Below, one piece after another: positions 18,288-27,449 of a stretch of 64,000 nucleotides of DNA (positions are counted from its first letter, which is position 1; the number at the start of each line of letters is the position of its first letter). Location of the stretch: NCBI GenBank assembly GCA_035362335.1, contig DAOSDL010000025.1:4616-68615 (forward strand). The letters run 5' to 3'. This DNA comes from JAOSJT01 sp035362335 (GTDB lineage: Bacteria > Bacteroidota > Ignavibacteria > SZUA-365). Both the position numbers and the translations under genes were made by a program. The notes beneath the pieces were generated by a model, which worked only from the letters and a program-made list of their open reading frames with translations, was not told where the DNA came from and ran no database searches.

Positions 18288-20468
18288 TCACTTTTCATCG
18301 ACAAAAAGCGTATCCCTCAGCCACTCCATCGCCGCGGGTACATCGAAGTAGCGCCGGCCATAGGCGCGGAGGCGCAGGGCATCGGGCAGCAAGGCGTCAT
18401 GCTTCTCCACGATCGTGTTCGCGACATCGGCGGCGAGTTCCTCCTCGTCGGGAGGCGCACTGTCGAGGAGTGCCGCCACCGCCGCGTGCAGTTGCTCGAT
18501 GCTACACCTGCGGATGTCGATCACGCCTCCGAAGTGATTCGCCGCAAGGCCCGCGCGACACAGCAGGCGGGTGATCGTTCCCGTCACCGCATCGCCCCGC
18601 CAGGGCAGCAAATGCACCGTGTTTCCGATGGAGAGTTGCGAGACCCGCCCCAGATTCAGCGCGTGAAAGCACTCCATCCCTTCCTGAAGCAAGCTCCTCG
18701 CGCTGCCATCCAGATATGCCGGGACGTTGCGGCGCAGGTACACCTCGCGCATGGCTCGGCGAACCATGTCGTGAACCATCGGACCTTGTCCGCCGAATGC
18801 CGGAGGCACGCCTGTGAGCGAACGACGCAAATACACGACTCGTTTATCCTGATCGATATTCAGCACCTCCCAGCGCATGCCACCAAAAACGATTTGCTGT
18901 CCCTCCACCAACGGCCTGTCGACGGGAATACGCCCAATAACACGCGAGTCGCATTCGAGGCGGTAGTCGTCCGGCGTATTGAACGCCGCATAGAAATGCG
19001 CACGCCAGATAAGACGCTCGCCTTCACAACCCAATACCAGCGCGCCATCCCGCGTCTGGATGATCAAGTCACGCTCGCCCAGGCCGCGCAGAATCGAGGC
19101 ATACATTTCCCGCGTCACCAACGAAAATGGTCCGCTGCCACACAGTAGCGACCAGAGCTGCGTCGCACGCACCGCGCCGTATTGGGCGATCAGCGACATC
19201 GTCTGCTGCACGAGTGTGGAAAGATGGAATTGTCGTGGAGGCGGGGGTTCGCTGCGTCCCTGCAGCAACAGTTCGAGCAATGCGATGCTCTGCACCGTCT
19301 CCATACGGAGGCGGTCCGAGATATGACTCTCCTCCTTCAGCGTGTACTCGCTGATGAACAGGCGCAGTATCGATGCCTCGCCCCGCCGTCCCGAGCGACC
19401 GAGGCGCTGTCGCAGACTAGCCACGGAATGCGGCGTGCCGATCTGCGCGATGGAATGCACGCAGCCGATATCGATGCCCAGTTCGAGTGTCATGGTACAA
19501 ACCGCCGACGTGGGAAGGACTTCCTCCTGCAAGCGTGCCTCCAGGCGCTCGCGCAAATCGCGTGACAGACTTCCGTGATGAGGAAAGAATTCATTCGGCA
19601 CGGCGTTGCGCTCGCAGCGATCCGTCAGCGCGGCGGCGAGCGATTCCGCGCATCCCCTGCTGTTCGCGAAAATAAGATGCGAGGTTCCGCGCAAGATGCG
19701 GTACAGATCGTCCGCCATGCGCTGGTCTACTCCCGTTCTGCTCCGCAACACCTCGGGAGGAATGCGATACCCGCGCAACTGCACTTTCACATCACTGTGC
19801 GAACAGTCCGATACGATGATCTCGCAGGGATAACTTCCCGGCGTGGGACGCAGATATTCCGCCATGCGCCGCACATCACCCATGGTGGCGCTGAGCGCCA
19901 CGCGCGGCAATGTTCGCCCGATGAGAAATTCCAGGCGATGCAGCAGTGACTGCAACTGGCAGCCACGCTCCGTGCCGGGAAACACGTGAAATTCATCGAT
20001 GATAACATGACTCGTTGCGCCAAAGGCGCGTTCGCACCACTCGGATCGATGCAGCAAAAGGGATTCGAGCGACTCGGGTGTGATCAGCAGCACACCGCCG
20101 GGTTCTTCCCACTGACGCTGCTTCGCCGAGTACGGCGTGTCGCCGTGCCAGGGCGTGAGCGGTAGGCGCAACATCTCGCACAGCTCGCGCAGACGCCGGT
20201 ACTGATCGTTGATCAAGGCCTTGAGCGGACTGATGGAAAGGATGCCCACACCATCGGGCCGGAATTCCGCGAGGTGCGAGCAGGCGGGTAAAAATGCCGC
20301 CTCGGTTTTTCCCGCAGCCGTGGCAGCGCTGATCATAACATCCCTGTCTGCCTGGAGTATGGGCCCGATGGCACGCTCTTGAATATCGCGCAGGGCATCC
20401 CAACGCTGCCGCCAAACCCACTGCCGGACGTCTTCATGCAACAGCGAAAATGCCGTGGAGACTTTCAT
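18288..20468 (-). CDS. Superfamily 2 helicase of the Shango/BrxHI type (SngC-like)
   Basis: 726-aa DExH helicase. Motif I is SAATAAGKTEAAF (about residues 46-58), motif II VIIDEFHVF, motif III SAT, and motif VI QRLGRSGRRGE in the second RecA domain. A C-terminal Lhr-like region (about 400-726) follows. The closest families I recognise are Lhr-like/BrxHI helicases found beside BREX-type ATPases and TerB-domain proteins in phage-defence operons such as Shango. It is last of three closely packed minus-strand genes, 6 nt after the ATPase. Enzymatic residues look intact. Assignment to Shango is inference from gene order and families. Confidence 0.82.
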   Translation of the reverse strand: MKVSTAFSLLHEDVRQWVWRQRWDALRDIQERAIGPILQADRDVMISAATAAGKTEAAFLPACSHLAEFRPDGVGILSISPLKALINDQYRRLRELCEMLRLPLTPWHGDTPYSAKQRQWEEPGGVLLITPESLESLLLHRSEWCERAFGATSHVIIDEFHVFPGTERGCQLQSLLHRLEFLIGRTLPRVALSATMGDVRRMAEYLRPTPGSYPCEIIVSDCSHSDVKVQLRGYRIPPEVLRSRTGVDQRMADDLYRILRGTSHLIFANSRGCAESLAAALTDRCERNAVPNEFFPHHGSLSRDLRERLEARLQEEVLPTSAVCTMTLELGIDIGCVHSIAQIGTPHSVASLRQRLGRSGRRGEASILRLFISEYTLKEESHISDRLRMETVQSIALLELLLQGRSEPPPPRQFHLSTLVQQTMSLIAQYGAVRATQLWSLLCGSGPFSLVTREMYASILRGLGERDLIIQTRDGALVLGCEGERLIWRAHFYAAFNTPDDYRLECDSRVIGRIPVDRPLVEGQQIVFGGMRWEVLNIDQDKRVVYLRRSLTGVPPAFGGQGPMVHDMVRRAMREVYLRRNVPAYLDGSARSLLQEGMECFHALNLGRVSQLSIGNTVHLLPWRGDAVTGTITRLLCRAGLAANHFGGVIDIRRCSIEQLHAAVAALLDSAPPDEEELAADVANTIVEKHDALLPDALRLRAYGRRYFDVPAAMEWLRDTLFVDEK

Positions 20469-20474
20469 GGCACG

Positions 20475-21791
20475 TCACAGTCGAAAATCCGCCAGAGCGT
20501 CGTCGTCCTCATCCACGTTGCCGGGCATGTCCGACGGAGCATCCGCTTCGATGCGCACCATGCCGAGCAGTTGCGACCACTGGAGATCGGGATGCTGATC
20601 GAGTACGGAGAGAAAATCCACGAAAGCCTTGACGGTATTCCGTGGCGTGCGGAAGTAAGCGTCGCCAATGTGACGCGAGCAGTGGTGGACAAAAGCGTCC
20701 AACGCTTCGTCCGGCACACTGCTCGCGCCCGGATCACCGTTGGCATGTACCAGACGTACATTGCATAAAAGGAGGTACAATTCTTCGGGCGTGAGATTCG
20801 CAAGGCGCAGTACGGGAGCCGCATAATCCACCACGCCGGCCCGACGAGCGAAATTGTTCTCCTCCAATCTCGAGCGCAGGGCTTCGTAGCTGAACAGCCC
20901 TTTGCCCGTATCGAACAGCACCTCGGGCGTGCCGCCGAAGAGAAAGCCCAGGTGCTCGGCACTCCCCTGCAAACAGTCGTTGAGCATGCGCAGTATTTGC
21001 TCATAATTGGCGAGGCGCGTTTGTCTCTGCGGCAGCTTGTAGAGATTCACCAATTCATCGATGCACACCAGCAGACCGGCGTAGCCCGCCCGCCGCACGA
21101 AGCGAGCCAGCAATTTCAATCGGTCGTACACGTTGCCGTCGTCCACGATACTGCCCACGCCCAAAGACTTGCGCGCCTCCGTGCGCGTGCTGAATTCGCC
21201 GCGCAGCCAGCGCAGCGCTTCGTCGCGGAGTTGCTCGCAGCCTCGCTCGTACCCCTGCCAGTATGCGGCTATCACCCTGGCGAAATCGTAGCCGCCCACT
21301 GATTCCGACAACTCGTGCAGACGCTCCTCGATACACTGCTCGACGGACATCCCCGCCTCTCCCGCGTGACGACGGACCTCGGCAATAAATCGTTCCACCA
21401 TGCTGCCGAGCGCGCCGCCTTCGGGCTTGCTCCGCGTTGAACAGTTTCGAAGCAACTCCGCGTAGAGCATGCGCGCTTGACCGCCGCTCGCATGCAGCCG
21501 CCGATCCGGAGCGAGATCCGCGTGCAGGCAGACCGCGCCTTTCTCCAGCGCGATCGAACGAATCAGCTGCAGGAAAAAGCTTTTACCCGAACCATACTCG
21601 CCCACGATGAAGCGAATAGCCGCGCCTCCATCGGCAATGCGCTCGATGTCCTCGAGTAATGTCTCCACTTCACGCAGCCGTCCGACCTGCAGATGCTGCA
21701 AGCCATAGCGCGGGGTGACTCCCGCTCGAAGCGCCTGCAGTATACCGTCGCGTACCCTCGGACGTAGTCCACCTTTCGCTTCAGTGCTCAT
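20475..21791 (-). CDS. BREX/DUF2791-type ATP-binding protein (SngB/BrxD-like)
   Basis: 438-aa AAA-like ATPase of the BREX_ATP_bind (DUF2791) family. Walker A is VGEYGSGKSFFLQ, Walker B GLLVCIDELVNLYK, and FLFGGTPEVLFD a sensor-like segment. The N-terminal GLRPRVRDGILQALRAGVTPR and the following LQVGR are typical of the family. It is the middle gene of the TerB-C/ATPase/helicase module; its ATG at 21791 overlaps the end of the TerB-C gene by 11 nt. The C-terminus is acidic (about the last 20 residues). Confidence 0.82.
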   Translation of the reverse strand: MSTEAKGGLRPRVRDGILQALRAGVTPRYGLQHLQVGRLREVETLLEDIERIADGGAAIRFIVGEYGSGKSFFLQLIRSIALEKGAVCLHADLAPDRRLHASGGQARMLYAELLRNCSTRSKPEGGALGSMVERFIAEVRRHAGEAGMSVEQCIEERLHELSESVGGYDFARVIAAYWQGYERGCEQLRDEALRWLRGEFSTRTEARKSLGVGSIVDDGNVYDRLKLLARFVRRAGYAGLLVCIDELVNLYKLPQRQTRLANYEQILRMLNDCLQGSAEHLGFLFGGTPEVLFDTGKGLFSYEALRSRLEENNFARRAGVVDYAAPVLRLANLTPEELYLLLCNVRLVHANGDPGASSVPDEALDAFVHHCSRHIGDAYFRTPRNTVKAFVDFLSVLDQHPDLQWSQLLGMVRIEADAPSDMPGNVDEDDDALADFRL

Positions 21792-22488
21792 ACAGCAACT
21801 CCCGCGCGACTTCGACATTCACCAGCACCGGATCACCGTCCTCCAGAACCGCTTCCGCGCCATGAGCGAAAGCCCATGCGTTGAGCACTTCCATAGCACC
21901 GCTGTCCATCAGGCCGAAGCGCGCGCAAAGCCCGCCATACTCCCGGCGCGTCCAGCATTCCTTCGCGGCAAGGAATGCGAGCAGGTCGCGATGGGCGGTA
22001 TCAGGCACGTGAGCGGGAGTCGTCGGTGCGCCACCCGGGCCACCGGTCCCCGGACATCCGACATGCTCCTCTGTGTGTGGACTGCTCTCGTTGAAAATAT
22101 CTGCCAGCAACGCATGCAATCTGCCGGTTTCCTCGCGTCGCCGATGCAGCACATGCGCATCGAGTTGTGACTTACGAGTTGCGGGCCGCGTCACGGGCAG
22201 GGCTTCACCCGGTTTCGGAATACGGAACCCCGTATCCTTTTTGTGAAACGCAACGGTTACGAGTTCCTCATCCTCGCGCGCGGCGGCCGGCATGCGCGCG
22301 GCAGACGATGCCCGGCGCGGCACGAAGCCGTCCCGTGGCGCTGTGGAATCGCCGCGCGCGTTCCACTCCCCCGCCATTTCATGATCGCTGCGTTTGTTCT
22401 GTTGTGTGGAATTGAAGCTGTCTTCTCGCGCGCCGCGAGACAGACGGTGTGGTCGCTGCGCGTTCGCGCCGAGTGATGAAGGTGTCAT
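21781..22488 (-). CDS. TerB-C domain protein, reduced SngA-like subunit
   Basis: About 235 aa if it starts at MTPSSLGANA (22488); MAGEWNARG at 22377 or other starts are possible. Only the last 110 residues are recognisable. LDAHVLHRRREETGRLHALLADIF, and after a Gly/Pro-rich gap RDLLAFLAAKECWTRREYGGLCARFGLM and LNAWAFAHG-EAVLEDGDPVLVN, match the end of TerB-C domains. The TerB-N and central TerB domains of typical SngA proteins (several hundred residues) are absent, and only non-coding DNA separates this gene from the RloB gene. It is first in the module and overlaps the ATPase gene. The N-terminal half looks disordered. Confidence 0.65.
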   Translation of the reverse strand: MTPSSLGANAQRPHRLSRGAREDSFNSTQQNKRSDHEMAGEWNARGDSTAPRDGFVPRRASSAARMPAAAREDEELVTVAFHKKDTGFRIPKPGEALPVTRPATRKSQLDAHVLHRRREETGRLHALLADIFNESSPHTEEHVGCPGTGGPGGAPTTPAHVPDTAHRDLLAFLAAKECWTRREYGGLCARFGLMDSGAMEVLNAWAFAHGAEAVLEDGDPVLVNVEVARELLYEH

Positions 22489-22518
22489 GCCGCATTCCCC
22501 GCTGTTGTGTGTTCCCAA

Positions 22519-22857
22519 ATTCCCCGCTATTACATTTCCCGGCCGTTGTGCTCTCCCTCAGCTCAATCGCCGTGTCGAACAGTCCCCGCGCGCCATTCGT
22601 GTTCCCGCGTGTGCCCGCCGTACACTGATATTTTGCGGCCGGATCATCTAACGGAAGCGCAACAGCGAATATTGTCACAATTCACAACCATCGGCAAGAG
22701 GAAAATCCATGCGCTCCCTCCGCAATGCCCCACGCTGAATCGCCCCGCACATCTGCGCCCCGCACAGCCCCGCCCTCTACGGCCTCGGCCGTCGCGACTG
22801 TGTGTGGACCGCGTGGGGGATTGGTGGAGCACAGCGAGGGTTTTGGAGAGGTAGAAG
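22519..22857. other. Non-coding spacer between Shango-like and RloB modules
   Basis: About 340 bases with no convincing gene on either strand. It contains C-rich stretches (CCCGCTGTTG, CCCGCTATTAC, CCCGGCCGTTG) spaced about 20-25 nt apart at roughly 22498-22550. No trace of TerB-N or TerB coding sequence is visible here. Confidence 0.5.
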
Positions 22858-22860
22858 CTG

Positions 22861-23460
22861 TTATGTTATTCCATCAAGAAGCTTTTCCACCAGCCTGTAC
22901 ACTGTAGTGCCAATCCCATGCGGCCAGTCCGGACAAGGAGGATTGTCACGTGCTCTGGCGCGCTCGACAGCATCTTCAATCTGGCGACGGTTAATCCTGC
23001 GTGTGTCGATACCTTTGTCGTAATCCGGCCAGTAATTTCTCAACCTATCAGTACAATCGCGTGGAGACACAATGCCACCTCCATCATCGAAATGGAGCAA
23101 CAACCAGTATTCAAACTTGGGATTGCTCAGGGCGAAGCCATAGTTTCCGCGCTCTTGTGCCCATGCATGAAGCTGCATCAACTGATTATCCGTCCACTGA
23201 TCCTTGTCCACCACGAGCCATGCTTCATCGGATTCTTTCAATTTCTCCCGCCGAAGATAATCCTTCATCCGCTTGAGAACCCGAGGCGGAGAGCTATCAG
23301 TGCGCACTTTGAGACAATTCACCCGGATCATCGAGTGGTTGTCTTTGAACATGGTGAAATACTGCGGTTCGGTTCTTACCCCCTCAACGGAAATAACGAA
23401 CAGTTTCTTATACCGACGTTCACCAAGTGGTCGTTGGAATGTGCGTCTCCTCGAGGCCAT
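22861..23460 (-). CDS. RloB-like TOPRIM-related defence protein
   Basis: 199-aa RloB family protein. KKLFVISVEGVRTEPQYF carries the family glutamate and TEP..YF signature, WLVVDKDQW the aspartate pair, and ALSNPKFEYWLLLHFD the family hallmark. RloB proteins pair with AAA15-type ATPases in AbiL and RloAB-type loci and resemble the TOPRIM nuclease partners of OLD-like systems. The ATG at 23460 shares one base with the stop codon of the upstream ATPase (TGATG), so the two are translationally coupled. Base composition is visibly lower in GC than in flanking housekeeping genes, suggesting transfer. Confidence 0.83.
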   Translation of the reverse strand: MASRRRTFQRPLGERRYKKLFVISVEGVRTEPQYFTMFKDNHSMIRVNCLKVRTDSSPPRVLKRMKDYLRREKLKESDEAWLVVDKDQWTDNQLMQLHAWAQERGNYGFALSNPKFEYWLLLHFDDGGGIVSPRDCTDRLRNYWPDYDKGIDTRRINRRQIEDAVERARARDNPPCPDWPHGIGTTVYRLVEKLLDGIT

Positions 23461-24806
23461 CAATCGGTTCCGGTTTGATCTTCGGTGAAACGACGCTCGG
23501 ACGATACACCTATCGGAAGAATCCGGGGGATGCCGCCGAGTCGTCCCTGAAGGTAGCTCTTGCGGATATCCTTATCATATCGGACATCTTTGTATTCACT
23601 GAAGGATAAAAGCGTCGTCGAACCGGCAACGTTCCGCTCCGCGATCCACATCTCGTCACGTCGCAGCAGGGACTGATCCATAAGCAACACGTCATGGGTG
23701 GTGAAGAGTAATTGAGCCCTGCTTTCCGTGGAGCACGTGCCGAGATATGCTTCAATCAATGATCGCGTCAGTAACGAGTGCAGACTTCTGTCGAGTTCAT
23801 CGATCACGTAGACCTTCTTCGAGCCTTGGACGGAGAGATCCAGAAACGCGGGTAGCAAATCGATCACCCGCTGCGATCCATCCGACTCCTGACGGATTTC
23901 GAACCTGGCTTCGGAACCATCGGTCGTGGGATGATACGTCACCAGCTTCTTGGCCAGAAGCTCACCATCCGTGCGGCGCACGACATACCGTTCGTTGCCT
24001 GGTTCGGCCTGCAGTCGAACGGACATACCTTCTTTCACATCCTCCTGCAACTTGACTTTCAGTGACTCGGGAAGCGGGATGTTATCGAAGGGAATATCCT
24101 CTCCGCCCAAGTGAGCGATCCCTGTGTCGAGTTGCGGCAACAACGTATTCATGGTCGAGTAAAGGGGATTTCCCTCGTCAAGAAACTGCTCGAAGGGTTC
24201 GAAACGTGAATCAGGGGCGATGAGAACAAGCGTGTCTCTGAACCAGTCGTGAACTGCCCGAAAGTTTTCAACCTGCTGTGAAACGGAATTTGTAAGAAAA
24301 AGTTGGTTGTCCCTGGTTCCTTTGAAGACAAAATGGAGGAATCGGTCCTTGGCCAAGGATTCATTGAAGTTGGGTTCCCCGTCTCGGCGATGGAAAAGCA
24401 CCCGCTCACTGTTGCTCGAAATGACGACGAGTTTCTCCTCCAGAATCGCCTTCCGGGTAACGGTGAAGCTGTATTCATGCATAACCTCGTCAACCAACAG
24501 TTCAAACACGAATCGCGACGGCTGCTGAGCAGTATGGGCGTCCAGCCGATGAGGATCGACGGGAATGAGGCTGTCCGGCCGCGTGCCCTTGACAATCAGT
24601 GTTCTGGCGAAATTCAAAGCCTTGAAAAAATTGGTCTTTCCGGATGCGTTCGCTCCGTAAATCGTTGCTACCGGAAGTATCCTCGTCTTGTACTTGCCCA
24701 GTACCGGTACTCTGGCACCGTGTTGACGCTCCCGGGTGGCAACCAAGGAGAACACGGTTTCATTGCGAAACGACATCCAGTTATCGAGCGTGAAGCTGAC
24801 AAGCAT
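23460..24806 (-). CDS. AAA15-type ATPase, partner of the RloB-like protein
   Basis: 448-aa ABC/SMC-like ATPase of the AAA15/AAA21 group. Walker A is IYGANASGKTNFFK near the N-terminus, SDGSQRVIDLLPAFLDL is the signature region, VYVIDELDRSLH is Walker B, and LLFTTHDVLLMD the switch histidine. The insertion between Walker A and the signature is long, as in RloA/AbiL-type proteins. Two starts are close together, ATG 24812 and ATG 24806; AAGAGG at 24815-24820 is correctly spaced only for 24806. With RloB it likely forms an abortive-infection system in which the ATPase senses phage and RloB acts as effector (inference). Confidence 0.83.
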   Translation of the reverse strand: MLVSFTLDNWMSFRNETVFSLVATRERQHGARVPVLGKYKTRILPVATIYGANASGKTNFFKALNFARTLIVKGTRPDSLIPVDPHRLDAHTAQQPSRFVFELLVDEVMHEYSFTVTRKAILEEKLVVISSNSERVLFHRRDGEPNFNESLAKDRFLHFVFKGTRDNQLFLTNSVSQQVENFRAVHDWFRDTLVLIAPDSRFEPFEQFLDEGNPLYSTMNTLLPQLDTGIAHLGGEDIPFDNIPLPESLKVKLQEDVKEGMSVRLQAEPGNERYVVRRTDGELLAKKLVTYHPTTDGSEARFEIRQESDGSQRVIDLLPAFLDLSVQGSKKVYVIDELDRSLHSLLTRSLIEAYLGTCSTESRAQLLFTTHDVLLMDQSLLRRDEMWIAERNVAGSTTLLSFSEYKDVRYDKDIRKSYLQGRLGGIPRILPIGVSSERRFTEDQTGTD

Positions 24807-24848
24807 ATTCATTGCCTCTTAAGCGATTTTATCTCGCTAGTAAACTAC

Positions 24849-24877
24849 AATCTACTGATATTCGCCACTCAAGTCAA
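24849..24877 (-). promoter_or_regulatory. Candidate promoter of the AAA15-rloB operon
   Basis: On the minus strand TTGACT (24872-24877), a 17-nt spacer and TAGATT (24849-24854) lie about 40 nt before the ATPase start, in an AT-rich stretch unlike the surrounding DNA. The match to a sigma-70-like pattern is good at the -35 and fair at the -10. Host promoter consensus is unknown. Confidence 0.4.
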
Positions 24878-24879
24878 TT

Positions 24880-25326
24880 TTAATGTGAGTTTTTCTCTTT
24901 CATTTCGGTAGTCGGTCTGTCGGGTAGCAGCTTCGCATGATGGCGGTGCGCCGTAGCTCGACATTCTTCAGCTCCCTCCGATGAAAATCCTTCCACGATA
25001 CTCGAAACTCCATATTTCCGACTCAGTCCGTACAGGGCATCGCTACCTGATCGGCATCCGTTCACTGTACGAATCCCGGGAAGCCGTAGCAGTCTCATTC
25101 TCTCTCGACCGTCAGTCGCGGTAGGAAGTTCGACATGGACAGCCGGAAGCGAGTCCTGTTACGCCCCACGATCCAACGATTGCTCCTTCGGACCGCCCTT
25201 CCATCGCCCTTTGAAAACCACACGCATGATAGCACGGTCGTCAAGCATATTTCCCTTGCTTCACATGTGGATAATGATGATGTTATCCGGATATACGACA
25301 ATGCCACCGCATCAATGGAGGGTAGG
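24880..25326. other. Gene-poor stretch between defence genes and T9SS protein
   Basis: About 450 bases. A 72-codon minus-strand frame (24880-25098) has no family resemblance or ribosome-binding site and is probably not a gene. A DnaA-box-like TGTGGATAA (25266-25274) and a weaker TTATCCGGA (25283-25291) occur singly and do not make an origin. Confidence 0.45.
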
Positions 25327-26931
25327 ATGGGAATTCGTGGATGTTTCACGCTGCTGCTGCTTGTGTGTTGCCTCTTCCCGGGCGCCTTCGCGTTCGCGCA
25401 GGATACTGTCGGCGTGGCGCTGGAATACGATGCGGGCATGGCGTTCACTGTGTCCGCGCGCACGGAATTGCGCTTCGACCTGGTGGCGCGCGACGCGCAG
25501 GGAAACGTGTACGATCAGTGGGATCAGCACGGCCATGCCCTGCGGCTTGGCGTGGACAGCTCCCATGCCGAAGCCGATACGAGCGTTCGCTCCTGGAGCG
25601 CCGATGCGGATGGTTTCAGTTGGCTGCGCCTGTGGCTGAGCGATGTGCCGCTCGCCGTCGACTCGGTGTTGAGTGATGCTCAGAATCCGCGGACCTTTTT
25701 CACCATCCCCCATGCACTTTTTGTCAACGGACGCGCCACGCTGCGCTTCGCGCAAAGCCAGGCGGGCCGGGGTATCACGCTCTCCATCGCGCCCATTTTG
25801 CCACAGCTCTCCCACAGCTCGCTTCCCATCACCATCCTACCGGAGAAGGTGGACAATCTTCTGCTCGACATTACCACCCCGATACAACTTGGGAAGGATC
25901 GCGTGTTCTATCGTCGTGCGTTCGAACTCATGGCGTGGCCGCGCGACCGGAATCTCAATACCGTATCGGACACCAGCATTCAAGTTGCGTTCTCTGCGCG
26001 CTTTGCGGATGAGTTCGAGCGCTCACCGGCAATGAGCGACATCTTTCTCTCGCCGCTGCACATTCAAGGAGCGACGAACTTCTTCATCTCCTCGTCTGTC
26101 AGCCGCGAGGTTCGCAAGGGACAGGAAAGGCAGCAGGTATTCGCCGTATGTCCCGACGACACAACCATAAAGGGAGTGACGGATCCGTACGAAATCCTCG
26201 ACCACCCACCGAATCCTTTCGCCCTGCTCAAACCCGCGGACGGCGCGATTCTTCAGCTGCAGGATCCAACGGACATCACGAAATTCACCTGGGTGAAATC
26301 CCAACCCCAGGATCCCTACACGGATGTGCAAACCTCCCGCTTCAATCCGGCAACGCAGTCGGATATCGTGACGTACACGCTGCGCATGTTCGATGGGGAG
26401 ACAATGACGCGATCGAAAAGTTTTCCCGCGGACAATGGAGGTGTGGATGCGAGCTGCTCGCTCACGGCGCAGGTACTCGAGAGCACGATGGATGAATTAT
26501 CGGGCATGCCCAACACCATGGCTCTTCGTGTGATCTGGCGTGTGGAGGCCACCGATACATTGTATGTCACGGAATCCGCCCCGCCACATCTCGACCCGCT
26601 CATGAGGCAGGGCCACACGCTGCATCTTCTGCGAGGGATCAACAATATCGGACCTGCTCTGCTGGAATCGAGCTTCACCCTGCATCCGAACTTCCCCAAT
26701 CCCTTCAATCCGGCAACAGTGATTCCCATCGACTTGCCCGCCTCCGGGCGCTGCACGATACGGGTGCTCGATCTGCTGGGAACAGAGGTGGCGGTGCTGC
26801 ACGACGGTTTTCTCGAGGCCGGATCGCATCGCTTCACCTTCGATGGCCGCGACCTCCCTTCCGGCGTGTACACCTGTCGAAGCAGCTTCAACGGTGTGAC
26901 GCGCAGCCATTGCATGGTACTGCTGCGCTAG
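25327..26931 (+). CDS. Secreted protein with type IX secretion sorting domain
   Basis: 534-aa exported protein. The start at 25327 (MGIRGCFTLLLL) is chosen because GGAGG lies at 25318-25322 and a signal peptide ending FAFAQ follows at once; the longer open frame upstream is unlike a protein. The middle (about 30-440) is beta-rich with no domain I recognise; GRATLRFAQSQAG and DHPPNPFALLKPADGAIL suggest immunoglobulin-like modules. The last 80 residues are a T9SS type A sorting domain: NFPNPFNPATVI, VLDLLGTEVAVL, GSHRFTFDGRDLPSGVY. Function unknown; it lies inside the accessory region. Confidence 0.85.
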   Translation: MGIRGCFTLLLLVCCLFPGAFAFAQDTVGVALEYDAGMAFTVSARTELRFDLVARDAQGNVYDQWDQHGHALRLGVDSSHAEADTSVRSWSADADGFSWLRLWLSDVPLAVDSVLSDAQNPRTFFTIPHALFVNGRATLRFAQSQAGRGITLSIAPILPQLSHSSLPITILPEKVDNLLLDITTPIQLGKDRVFYRRAFELMAWPRDRNLNTVSDTSIQVAFSARFADEFERSPAMSDIFLSPLHIQGATNFFISSSVSREVRKGQERQQVFAVCPDDTTIKGVTDPYEILDHPPNPFALLKPADGAILQLQDPTDITKFTWVKSQPQDPYTDVQTSRFNPATQSDIVTYTLRMFDGETMTRSKSFPADNGGVDASCSLTAQVLESTMDELSGMPNTMALRVIWRVEATDTLYVTESAPPHLDPLMRQGHTLHLLRGINNIGPALLESSFTLHPNFPNPFNPATVIPIDLPASGRCTIRVLDLLGTEVAVLHDGFLEAGSHRFTFDGRDLPSGVYTCRSSFNGVTRSHCMVLLR

Positions 26932-26958
26932 CCGGCGGAGGCGGAGAAGGAATACGAC

Positions 26959-27327
26959 TTATTCATCCAGCGACTCTGTGCCGCGGTTGAGAATTTCCAT
27001 ATATCCCTCGTAGCTGTAGACGCGGTTGCGCCGCTGACCGGTCACTTCCCGCACGATGCCGAGGCGCATCAGATGCTGAAGCGCTTTGTTGACCGTGGCA
27101 GCGGTGAGGCCCGTCTTCAGCAGCAACGAGCCCGACGTGGATATGGGCAGACCCAGCAACCCGCGATGCACGAGCAACGTGCTCGCTGCCGCCCGGCTGA
27201 GGCCGCTGATGATCCCGGTATCCAGCGTTGACAGCGCAAGCAGTTGCCTCGCCGTTTCCACGGCCTGGGTGGCAGTAGCAATGACAGCCTCGGCGACACG
27301 AAAAACCAAAACACCCTGTAGTTTCAA
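26959..27327 (-). pseudogene. Truncated fic copy (C-terminal winged-helix part only)
   Basis: A 122-codon frame that aligns from its tenth residue to the C-terminus of the neighbouring intact Fic protein (about residues 278-389): AEAVIATATQAVETARQLLAL against AEAVIVTATQAVETAQQLLDL, then GLSRAAASTL, SGSLLLKTGLTAATVNKAL and REVTGQRRNRVYSYEGYMEI. The Fic core with the HPFxDGNGR motif and inhibitory helix is absent. The first nine residues have no counterpart. It is most simply the remnant of an older or duplicated fic gene; it could still make a small DNA-binding protein, because the winged-helix part is undamaged. Confidence 0.8.
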
Positions 27328-27449
27328 TCACTAACAGGTGTCAATGTTAGATTGTCAGAGGGGGTCAATTTTCAAATAGCGTTACCATTTGCAGCATAAT
27401 CGGATACCAACGGCCTCACCACAACCCGGTCCTGTTTCTCCGTACATCC

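Noticed and set aside
21781..22488. Tellurite-resistance function suggested by the TerB name
   Set aside because: The context (BrxD-like ATPase and helicase) matches defence modules; no terZABCDE genes are present.
24880..25098. 72-codon minus-strand ORF
   Set aside because: No ribosome-binding site, no family resemblance, lies in a promoter-like AT-rich spacer.
25266..25291. DnaA-box-like sequences (TGTGGATAA and TTATCCGGA)
   Set aside because: Only one perfect and one weak site, no dnaA/dnaN nearby, no box cluster; chance occurrence is likely.
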